Shown one piece after another: positions 24,901 through 31,869 of a stretch of 64,000 bases of DNA. A program made the translations under genes and the position numbers. The notes below the pieces were generated by a model. It had not been told where the DNA came from. It did not search any database and saw only the letters and a program-made list of their open reading frames with translations. The stretch covers positions 62,001 through 126,000 of the forward strand of contig JBFMFU010000096.1 in NCBI GenBank assembly GCA_040751985.1. Reading direction: 5' to 3'. Numbering within the stretch: the first letter of the stretch is position 1; each line of letters opens with the position of its first letter. Source of the stretch: Desulfoferula sp040751985 (lineage in GTDB: Bacteria > Desulfobacterota > Desulfarculia > Desulfarculales > Desulfarculaceae).

Positions 24901-25340
24901 TGGAGGCCCGCCTGGGTCACCTGCGCCCCTCCCTGAAGAAGGAGAGCCGCTTTGAGGAGGGCCTGACCCTGCTGGGCTATGACCTGCCCAAGAACCAAGT
25001 CAAGGTGGGCAATGTGCTGGACGTGAACTTCTACTGGCGGGTCTGGCAGAAGGTGCCCTGGGACTACGTGGTGTTCTTGCACCTGCGCGGCCCCGGCCGG
25101 GTGCTGAACTTCGACCACGACCTGGACCAGGGCCGGCAGTCTCTGACCAGCTTGCAGCCTGGCCAGGTGGTGCGAGAGGACCTGCACCTGAACATCCCCC
25201 CGGACACGCCCCCCGGCTCCTACCGCCTGGTGGTGGGCCTGTGGGACCCCCATTTCGTGCGCGAGCCCCTGAGCGTGGCCCAGGGCCAGGGCGATGTCAG
25301 CCGCGAGGTGGTGGTGGGCGAGGTGAAGGTGGTCAAGTAG
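21930..25340 (+). CDS. Giant GT-C/ArnT-like membrane glycosyltransferase with C-terminal TPR
   Basis: An 1136-residue membrane protein. The TTG start has GGGAGG 5 bases upstream. Residues ~28-400 contain about 11 membrane segments in the pattern of GT39/ArnT/PMT polyprenyl-phosphate-sugar transferases (GLLAAVLVTFSPLLVARSHY, LGLTITIKPAGLAAAP). The expected first-loop acidic catalytic residues are not obvious, so activity is uncertain. A periplasmic region follows, with two TPR-like stretches (around 650-690 and 905-975, e.g. WGQVSLNAGRFQAAVDSF) separated and followed by beta-rich parts. It probably acts on surface polysaccharide or a glycoprotein. Confidence 0.7.
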   Translation: MAQAGSPAPAARWARMLLGRHIPPRRLILAGLVLVGLGLRLWGLSWQPGGPQGLPLGAWGWGVIENLSLTQPTYPGLWTQAFFSLAALLQGLSSFLGGMLELLLGQVRYLAEVRLSGLLAGRLCVVALGVAQIPMVYLLGRRCFDSVATGLLAAVLVTFSPLLVARSHYLALDVPLGFMVLLCAWLAWLVMDSPRAGLFFALGLTLGLTITIKPAGLAAAPLALAATLLVLWRSDRGSWRWLLLWPAYALGGLLLGLILGSPGLVLHPRDLASLDLRQLGLLTNQDWWSFVQQRGRQAAELLLGVQGLEVALLWLISLAILIDRRQVRRCLIALSPLPFMLAGLLLPSSSPEGWLASWLPAAAVAACWPLVLLCRRLPRFRMQVAAVLLLAVALGLFSCWRSLAVSYLFWQQSTLRTAREWLQDNLAPDEKLLAGPGVPLDITTGARAWGKGQSLGQILKQGQYLVVSAWPGHDPRPQPSPAPEMLASLQLVKRLDLKSGWGPGRWWPEANFPSGISPRVEVYAPRPASHLNQLLALARPPVGYRRPYSVVYSQATVYSRDDGQMLLETSRGSRRVLRLESPREALGLRLSNLGQEMTEVEVIQGPWPDRRITLYPGQSADLILKARTWPPMARGIYPVGVRLLRPGRILAHLEHEPLLLGKRELEAGRWQSAAGWLQQALRGQESFDARVMLAGAQTRLGRYAEASRTLAALPGQVAREYLALASEPPGPRWDQRLTALTGYHLGLLRRAVSLGYKVDGPLCVSDGREVSLRGGGYHGSYRRPKQGDGGVLSLWLADPYPQGPWRLDLDLSSAARAGAQEQLARVEVWGRSGRTSELLAKAPILAGNLREGRGRVTLPLYNPWSAASLELRLFYTSPHPLRLESLRVGADLRAHMAWMLRWYHEAWGQVSLNAGRFQAAVDSFQALLKLNPDQRRIYLPLAKALLETGKLPQALAVVRRAEKAFPSFPDQLQGVAELYKLLQQPKDMARVEARLGHLRPSLKKESRFEEGLTLLGYDLPKNQVKVGNVLDVNFYWRVWQKVPWDYVVFLHLRGPGRVLNFDHDLDQGRQSLTSLQPGQVVREDLHLNIPPDTPPGSYRLVVGLWDPHFVREPLSVAQGQGDVSREVVVGEVKVVK

Positions 25341-25351
25341 GGGCCGGGGCC

Positions 25352-25634
25352 TTAGCCCGGATATTTCGTGAGGGTTGGGCGGGCGTGTTATTTAGGCTTT
25401 ATTTAAGCGGCGGTTAAGGGAAATCATTACAATCTGCTGGGTAAGGTTTGCCCCCTGGCCCGGCACAGCCAGCCGCCGGCAGACAAGGCGGCCCAAGGCT
25501 TGGGCGGCCAAGGCCCTTGGGCGGGAGCATTGATGTCTGGTGAGGGCAGATAGCTTCACGACCCGCTTTGCCCCCAGCGGCCCGCTGGCTGGCAAAGCCG
25601 GACGCCCGGCCCTTATGAAAATATCCGGGTTTAG
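25352..25634. repeat. MITE-like element, copy A (inverted terminal repeats)
   Basis: The left end TTAGCCCGGATATTTCGTGA (25352-25371) is inverted at the right end as CTAAACCCGGATATTTTCAT read on the minus strand (25615-25634). An internal segment around 25450-25480 (CGGCACAGCCAGCCGCCGGC) and the ~38 bases at the right end also occur in copy B at 52670-52932, in reverse orientation. It encodes no transposase. The right terminus contains the TAA stop of the adjacent minus-strand gene. Confidence 0.8.
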
Positions 25635-28600
25635 TCCAGGCGCTCCACCGATGCCCCGGCCAGCTTAAGCGGCCCGCCCCGGCGGTAGAGCACCCGCAGC
25701 CCCAGCTCGCAACGCCGGGTCAGTCTGAACTCCACCGCCACATCCTTGTACTGCGGACCCAGGTCCGCCCCGCGCACCAGGGCGTGCCCCAGGGGCAGGC
25801 GGCCCAGGTCCGTGGCCACCACCAGCTCGGCCAGGAGGGCCTTGGCCGGCGCCGGCTGCGGGGCGGCCAGGCGGAAGCGGGCCCGGTAGCGGCCGGGTTC
25901 GTAGGTCTGCTGGGGTCCGTGCATGAGGTACAGCTCGGGGTTGCGCTGGGGCTGGGCCAGCACGGCCAGGCCGCCGGGCACCTTAGGGTCCGCCACCAGG
26001 TCGCCGGTCTGCCGCCAGAGCCGGCTGGCCGGATAAAACGCCGGCGGCCGGGCGGCCTCGGCGAAACCCACCAGCACCAAGTCCAGGGCCAGGTCGCTCT
26101 GGCCGTAGAAGCGGGTCAAGAGGTCCAGGTGGGCCGCCTGCGCCAGGATGAAGGGCAGATCCACGTCGTGCCAGCCGCCGTCGGCCGGCAGCACCGCCGT
26201 CGTCAGCTCCCGGCCGGCCAGCAGCGGCCCGCCGCCGGCTAAGCGCACCTCGATGCGGCCGGGCAACTGGCCAGGCCCGCGCTTGAGGCGGAAGCGGGCC
26301 AGGTAGCGCCCCGGCGGGTAATAGCGATAGGGCTGGAAAAAGGCCACCGGCTGGGAAGAGAGCAGGCCGGGCCGGTCCCGTCCGGCCTGGGCCAGGGCCA
26401 CGTTGCCGGCCGGCCGGGGCAGGCGGGGCCCCAGGGGGCCACCCGGCAAGGCCTGTTCGGCGAACAGCAGCCCCCAGCCCGAAGCGTCCTTGTCCTCCAC
26501 CAGCCGTCCGGTGTCACGTTGCAGCCAGGCCGCCTCCCACAGGCTGACCACCGGCGAGGTCAGGCCGCTGACCGGGGCCGGCTGCGCGCTCAGGTTGGGG
26601 GCGAAGAGAAAGACCGTGCCCTCCTGGAGGACCGGCCGCAGCAGGCCGCTGGCCAGCAGCCGCTCCCGGCTCAGGGCCGGCGGAAAGGCGCTGAGCCAGT
26701 AGGGGAAGGCCTGCTCGTCGTCGTGGAAGCTGACCAGCCCCACCCGCAGCCGGCGCAGGATGTCCAGGGCCTGGGGCGTGACCTGGCCCAGGTTCAAATC
26801 GCGCAGGGGCCGGTATATCTCCTGGCCATAGCGCCGGAGGGCCAGGGGCGAGTAGCCGTTGACCGACAGGGCCCGGGTGCCGGTGATGGTCAGCTCGTAC
26901 AGCGAACCCTGGTGGGCGTCGGCCGGCCAGATGGGCAGCTCCAGCAGGCGCTCCTTGGCGGCCGGCCCGGTGGGCAGGTTCTTTTTGATGGCCGCCTGCA
27001 GGCCGGGTCGGATGCTGGCCAGGGACAGCCCCGGCGGCCCCGGCGGCCAAAAGCCCCAGACCATGAGCCCGGCCAGGACCAGCACCAAACCGATCCCGGC
27101 CGCTGGCCGCGCGGACCAGCGCCGCCTGACCTCCCGCAGCAGCCAGGCCGCCACTAGGCCCAGGAACAGGACCCCCAGCAGGGCCAGGCGTCCGGGCACC
27201 CGCGGGTAGTTGAAAAAGGGCAGGTGGCGGTAGAGCAGGCCGTAGAGGGGGAAGGACGGCAGATTGGGGCCCAGGCTCAGCAGGGTGAAGCCCACGCCCA
27301 GCCCGGCCCACAGGGAGGCCCGGCCGGCCCCGCGCAGGCGCTCCGGCCGGGCCAGGCCCAGCCAGGCCAGGGCGGCCAGGGCCAGGCCCACCAAGGTCCA
27401 GCCCAGGAAGGCCAAGCGCTCCATGCTGGGGTCGAACAGGTCGAACAGGCTGGGGGCGAAGAAGCCCACCTCGGCCAGGCTGCGGCCGCCGCCGGCCTGG
27501 CTGGGGGCCAGGACGGCGCCCAGGCTGCCCAGGATGAAGGCCGCGGCCAGGGCCAGGCCCAGGGCCGGTAGGAGCAAGGGCTTGAGCAGTGCCCAAGCTT
27601 CCTGGCCCGGCGCTCGCCAGACCGGCCGCAGCCGCCGCACCAGCCGCCACAGGCCCCAGGCGATCAATACCAGCAGCAGGCCGGCCCCCAAGTGGGGCGG
27701 GCTCCAGACCAGGCGCAGGGCATAGACCGGGGCCAGGGCCAGGGGGGCCAGGCCCGCGGCCGCCGCCACCCGCGCCTGGGCCAGGTCCAGGCTGCTCAAG
27801 GCCCGCACCAGGGCCGCCAGCAGCAGCCACCAGGTCCAGGCCAGGATCAGATATAGGGCCAGGCCGAGCAGCAGCTGGCCAACGGAAAAGTCCGCACCCG
27901 GCGCCGGCCACTGGCGCAGATAGGCGAAGACCCCCAGCCCCAGGCCCGCGGCCAGCACCGGCAGCCAGGGCCGGCCTTGGTCCAGGGCCTCCGCCTCGGC
28001 GGGTCCTTGGGGCGCAGGGCGCAGCAGGACTCGGAGCGGCGCGTAGACCACCAGCAGCAGGGCCAGGTAGTAGATCAGGTGCGGGTCCAGCATGGCCGAG
28101 ACCAACAGCGCCCCGCCGGCGCCCGCGCCCCAGGCCAGCCAGGTGGAGCGCTGCTGGGCCTGGCTGGCCTGCCAGGCCCGCTCCAGGCACCACAGGCACA
28201 GGGGCAGGATGAAGGCCGCGAAGCCGTAGAGGTGGCCGCCGGCCACCTCCGAGGTGCGCGCCGGCAGCAGGGCGAAGCACAGACCGGTCAGCAGGGCGGC
28301 CCAGCGATCGTGCAACAGGTCCCGGGCCCAGACATAGGCCAGCAGGCCGGCCAGGACGAAGGACAAAAGCACCAGCAGGTTATAGGCGGTCAGGGGCCCC
28401 AGGGGCCGCAGCAGCACGTACAGGGCCGAAAAAGGGAACAGGGCATAGACCCCCTGCAGCCCCGGCGAGAGAAAGGTGTTGAACTCATAAGGGTTGCTGA
28501 ACAGGCGCGAGGGCCCGGTCAGGTTGTCCACCAGCAGCCAGCACCAGTAGTAGAACTGCAGGTGGTCGCCTGGCACCAGGGTGGGCGGCGGCGGGCCCGG

Positions 28601-28771
28601 CTGGGTCTGGTAGGTGGGCGCGGCGTGAAAGCTGCTGGGGATGGCCCGGTTCAGGAACTGGGACAGGGGCCAGGTGTAGGCCATAGCCAGGGCCAGCAGC
28701 AGTATGGCCACATACAGCAGCCACCGCCACTGAAACCCGCGCCTGTCCCGCTTATTCCCCGGCTCCGGCAA
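25631..28771 (-). CDS. Giant GT-C-like membrane protein, paralogue 1
   Basis: A 1046-residue protein with a TTG start preceded by GGGAGA. After a first membrane segment (~17-35), the first loop has PGDHLQFYYWCWLLVDNL, similar to the loop of GT-C-type polyprenyl-linked glycosyltransferases, with about 13-14 further membrane segments to ~residue 585. The C-terminal ~450 residues are predicted periplasmic; they include two similar beta-rich repeats (PGRYLARFRLKRGPGQ and PGRYRARFRLAAPQPA) that resemble carbohydrate-binding jelly-roll domains. It is a tandem paralogue of the next gene. The stop codon lies inside MITE-like copy A. Substrate unknown. Confidence 0.65.
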   Translation of the reverse strand: MPEPGNKRDRRGFQWRWLLYVAILLLALAMAYTWPLSQFLNRAIPSSFHAAPTYQTQPGPPPPTLVPGDHLQFYYWCWLLVDNLTGPSRLFSNPYEFNTFLSPGLQGVYALFPFSALYVLLRPLGPLTAYNLLVLLSFVLAGLLAYVWARDLLHDRWAALLTGLCFALLPARTSEVAGGHLYGFAAFILPLCLWCLERAWQASQAQQRSTWLAWGAGAGGALLVSAMLDPHLIYYLALLLVVYAPLRVLLRPAPQGPAEAEALDQGRPWLPVLAAGLGLGVFAYLRQWPAPGADFSVGQLLLGLALYLILAWTWWLLLAALVRALSSLDLAQARVAAAAGLAPLALAPVYALRLVWSPPHLGAGLLLVLIAWGLWRLVRRLRPVWRAPGQEAWALLKPLLLPALGLALAAAFILGSLGAVLAPSQAGGGRSLAEVGFFAPSLFDLFDPSMERLAFLGWTLVGLALAALAWLGLARPERLRGAGRASLWAGLGVGFTLLSLGPNLPSFPLYGLLYRHLPFFNYPRVPGRLALLGVLFLGLVAAWLLREVRRRWSARPAAGIGLVLVLAGLMVWGFWPPGPPGLSLASIRPGLQAAIKKNLPTGPAAKERLLELPIWPADAHQGSLYELTITGTRALSVNGYSPLALRRYGQEIYRPLRDLNLGQVTPQALDILRRLRVGLVSFHDDEQAFPYWLSAFPPALSRERLLASGLLRPVLQEGTVFLFAPNLSAQPAPVSGLTSPVVSLWEAAWLQRDTGRLVEDKDASGWGLLFAEQALPGGPLGPRLPRPAGNVALAQAGRDRPGLLSSQPVAFFQPYRYYPPGRYLARFRLKRGPGQLPGRIEVRLAGGGPLLAGRELTTAVLPADGGWHDVDLPFILAQAAHLDLLTRFYGQSDLALDLVLVGFAEAARPPAFYPASRLWRQTGDLVADPKVPGGLAVLAQPQRNPELYLMHGPQQTYEPGRYRARFRLAAPQPAPAKALLAELVVATDLGRLPLGHALVRGADLGPQYKDVAVEFRLTRRCELGLRVLYRRGGPLKLAGASVERLD

Positions 28772-28791
28772 AAGAGACTCTCCCTGGTTCC

Positions 28792-31700
28792 TCAGGGCGC
28801 GGGCTGCACCGAGACGCCGGCCAGCTTCAGGGAGGCGCCTTGGCCGTACAGCACCCGCAGGTCCAATTCTGCCTGCCGGGGCAGGGTGAAGTCCACGGCA
28901 ATGTCTCGGTAGTCCATAGCCAACTGGCTGGCCTTCACCTGGCGATGCCCCAGGACCAGGCGGCCCAGGTCCGTGGCCACCACCAGCTCGGCCGCGGGGG
29001 CCTGGGCCGGGCTGGGCTCCAAGAGGGCCAGGCGGAAGCGGGCCTGGTAGCGGCCGGCGGGGTAGGTCTGTTGCGGGCCGTGCACCAGATACAGCGGCGG
29101 GGTGTAGCCCCGGCGGGCGGCCACGGCCAGGCCGCCGGGCACGGTGGGGTCGGCCAGCAGATCGCCGGCCTGGCGCCAGAGCTGGCTGGCCGCGTAAAAG
29201 GCCTGCGGCTGGGCCTGGTCAGCGAAGCCCACCAGCACCAGGTTCAGCTCCAGGTCGCTGAGGCCGCTAGCATAGGTGCGCAGCTCTAGGCGGGTGACTG
29301 CCTCTAGCTTCAGGCGCAGGCCCACGTCGTGCCAGGCGCCGTCGGCCGGCAGCCGCTCCGGGGTGAGCGCGGCGCTGGCCAGCACCCGACCCTGTTGGTC
29401 GCTGACCTCCACCCGGCCCGGTGCCGGCCCCGGCCCCCGGCGCAGGCGGAAGCGCACCAGGTAATCGCCCGGCGGCAGGGGGCGCTCCGGCCCCCGGCTG
29501 AGCCAACCCGCCTGGTCGCGGCCGGCCCGCATCTGGGCCACGTTGCCGGCAAAGCGGCTCAGGCGCGGACCCAGGGGGGCGCCGGGCCGCATTGGCTCGC
29601 CGAACAAGAGTCCCCAGCCCGAGGCCCGCTTGTCCTCCACCAGGCGGCCGGTGTCGCGGCCCAGCCAGGCCGCGGGCCAGAGAATGGTGGCCGGCGAGCT
29701 GAGCGAGCTCTCACGGCCATCCGGGCGGGCCTGGTAGTCCGGCCGCAGCAGGAAGACGTTGCCCTCCTGGCGCAAAAGGCGAAAGGCGCCGCTGGCCTGC
29801 AGGCGCTGTCGGGCCAGGTCCGGCGGGAAGGGGCTCACCTTGCTGGGGTAGACCTCGGCGTCGCTATAGAAGGCCACCAGCCCCACCTTGAGGCGCTGCA
29901 TGGTTTGCAGGGCGGTCTGGTTCACCTCGCCCAGGTCCAGGGGGTACAGGGGCCAGAATACCTGCTGCACGTAGGCCCTGGGCACCAGGGGCGCATAGCC
30001 GTTGACCAGGCGGGCCCGGGTGCGGGTGACCAGGAACTCGTACACCGAGGACTGGTGCGAGTCGCCGGGCCAGATGGGCAGGCCCAGCAGGCGCTGGGGG
30101 TCCTTAGGTCCGGCGGGCAGGGCCCCCCGCACCGCGGCCTCCAGGGGTCCGGGCGGCGGCACCAGGCAGATGCCGGTGCGGGCCGGCGGCCAGAGGTCCC
30201 AGACGATCAGGGCCGACAGGGCCAGGCCCAGGGCAATGAGCGCCCCCCGCCGGTTGCGCAGGGGCCGGGCCAGCCCGCGCAGGGCCCAGCCGCCGGCCAG
30301 GGCCAGCAGCAGCACCGCCAGGATGACCAGCCGTCCCGGCACCCGGGGGAAGTTGAAGAAGGGCAGGTGCCGGTACAGGAAGCCGTACAGGGGCAGTTGG
30401 GGCAGGTTGGGGCCCAGGCAGAGCAGCCCGGCCAATAGGCCCAGGGCCGTCCACAGGGCGGCCAGCATGCCGCCCTTGGCCTTGGCCGGCCGGCCCAGGG
30501 CCAAGAGCACCAGCCCGGCCAGGGCCAGGGCCAGGAGCACCAGCCCCAGGTACACGATCTGCTCGGAGTGGGCCGCCTGGGGGCTGAACAGGTCGCCCAG
30601 GCGCGGCGAGAACAGCCGCACCTCGGCCAGGGCCCGGCCGGCCCCAGCGATGCTGGCGTCCATGACCCGGTGTTTGTTGATGAGCATGGCCACCACGCCC
30701 AGGCCCCAGCCCAGGCCCAGGGGAATCAGCGGCGCCCAGGTGCCCGCGGGCCAGGCCGGCATCTGGCGGGCCCGCCACAGCTTGGGCAAAGAGAACGCCG
30801 CGCCCAGGACCAGCACGGCCAGGGCCAGCAGCTTGCCCAGGTGGGGTATGGGCAGCCAGAATTGCACGCCATACAGCGGGCCTAGCAGCAACGGCAGCAG
30901 GCCCTGGGCCAGGACCCGGCGGCAGGCGGCCGGTCCCAGGCTGGTCAGGGCCACGGCCAGCCAGGACAAGAGCAGCCACAGCACCAGCGTCACCACCAGG
31001 CCCAGGCCCAGGCTGCCGGCCAGGCCGCCGGCGGCCGCGGCCCCGGCGCGCAGCGCGGCCAGGTGCAGGGCCGCGCCCAGGGCCAGGCCCGCGGCCAGCA
31101 CCTTGGCCAGGCTGGTCCAGTCCGGGGCCGCCTCTTCCTGTGGCGCGTCCTCGCGGCCGCGCATGATCAGGCGCAGGGGCACGTACAGGCCCAGCAGGAG
31201 GGTGCTGTAGTAAAAGAGATGCCCCTCCATCAGGCCCAGGGAGAGCAGGGCCAGGCCTGCGCCTGCGCCCCAGAGCCAGGGCCGCCGCTGCCAGCCCCGC
31301 TCCAGGCACCACAGGCACAATGGCAGCAGGAAGGCCACGAAGCCGAACAGGTGGCCGGAGAGCACCTGGGAGGCCCGGAAGGGCAGCAGGGCGAAGATCA
31401 GGGCCGCGGGCCAGGCGGCCAGGTCGTCGTGCAGCGCCTGGCGGGCCAGGGCAAAGGCCATTAGCCCGGCCAGCAAATAGCTTAGCAGCACCAGGGCGTT
31501 GTAGGCCGGCAGGGCCCCCAGGGGCCGCAGGGCCAGATACAAGAGGGACAAGGGGAAGTTGGCGTACAGGGCGATGCCCTGCGGGTGCAGGAAGGTGGAG
31601 AACTCGTAGGGGTTAGTGAACAGGGGTGAGGGCCCCAGCAGGTTGTCAATGAACAGCCAGCACCAGTAATAGAACTGCAGGTGGTCGCCGGGGATCAGCG

Positions 31701-31869
31701 GCACCTGCTCGTAGCCCGGCACCGGCCAGTAGACATAGGGCAGGCCGCGGCCGAAGTTGGCGGCCAGGGGCCAGGTATAGACCACGGCCAGAGCCAGCAG
31801 CAAGAGGCCCAACAGCGCCGCCAGCCCCGCGCTGAACCGGTCCGCGGGCGGCTGATTGCCCTGGCTCAC
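28792..31869 (-). CDS. Giant GT-C-like membrane protein, paralogue 2
   Basis: A 1025-residue protein starting at GTG and overlapping the upstream gene stop by 4 bases. It aligns along its whole length with paralogue 1: IPGDHLQFYYWCWLFIDNL in the first loop, NPYEFSTFLHPQG, LPFFNFPRVPGRL, VNGYAPLVPRAY, and the paired beta-domain motifs PPGDYLVRFRLRRGPG and PAGRYQARFRLALLEP. About 14 membrane segments precede a ~440-residue periplasmic part. The two proteins have diverged clearly, so this is an old duplication. Likely role: lipid-linked sugar transfer in surface glycan assembly; unproven. Confidence 0.65.
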   Translation of the reverse strand: MSQGNQPPADRFSAGLAALLGLLLLALAVVYTWPLAANFGRGLPYVYWPVPGYEQVPLIPGDHLQFYYWCWLFIDNLLGPSPLFTNPYEFSTFLHPQGIALYANFPLSLLYLALRPLGALPAYNALVLLSYLLAGLMAFALARQALHDDLAAWPAALIFALLPFRASQVLSGHLFGFVAFLLPLCLWCLERGWQRRPWLWGAGAGLALLSLGLMEGHLFYYSTLLLGLYVPLRLIMRGREDAPQEEAAPDWTSLAKVLAAGLALGAALHLAALRAGAAAAGGLAGSLGLGLVVTLVLWLLLSWLAVALTSLGPAACRRVLAQGLLPLLLGPLYGVQFWLPIPHLGKLLALAVLVLGAAFSLPKLWRARQMPAWPAGTWAPLIPLGLGWGLGVVAMLINKHRVMDASIAGAGRALAEVRLFSPRLGDLFSPQAAHSEQIVYLGLVLLALALAGLVLLALGRPAKAKGGMLAALWTALGLLAGLLCLGPNLPQLPLYGFLYRHLPFFNFPRVPGRLVILAVLLLALAGGWALRGLARPLRNRRGALIALGLALSALIVWDLWPPARTGICLVPPPGPLEAAVRGALPAGPKDPQRLLGLPIWPGDSHQSSVYEFLVTRTRARLVNGYAPLVPRAYVQQVFWPLYPLDLGEVNQTALQTMQRLKVGLVAFYSDAEVYPSKVSPFPPDLARQRLQASGAFRLLRQEGNVFLLRPDYQARPDGRESSLSSPATILWPAAWLGRDTGRLVEDKRASGWGLLFGEPMRPGAPLGPRLSRFAGNVAQMRAGRDQAGWLSRGPERPLPPGDYLVRFRLRRGPGPAPGRVEVSDQQGRVLASAALTPERLPADGAWHDVGLRLKLEAVTRLELRTYASGLSDLELNLVLVGFADQAQPQAFYAASQLWRQAGDLLADPTVPGGLAVAARRGYTPPLYLVHGPQQTYPAGRYQARFRLALLEPSPAQAPAAELVVATDLGRLVLGHRQVKASQLAMDYRDIAVDFTLPRQAELDLRVLYGQGASLKLAGVSVQPAP

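Noticed and set aside
25392..25595. 67-codon frame in the gap after the GT-C/TPR gene
   Set aside because: It lies wholly within MITE-like copy A and has no family features.
25352..25634. CRISPR or tandem repeat interpretation of copy A
   Set aside because: There are only two inverted ends per element and no regular repeat-spacer pattern.
26514..28280. 588-codon open frame on the minus strand inside the 1046-residue protein gene
   Set aside because: Low-complexity Gly/Pro/Ala composition and no start context; it is a shadow of the real gene.
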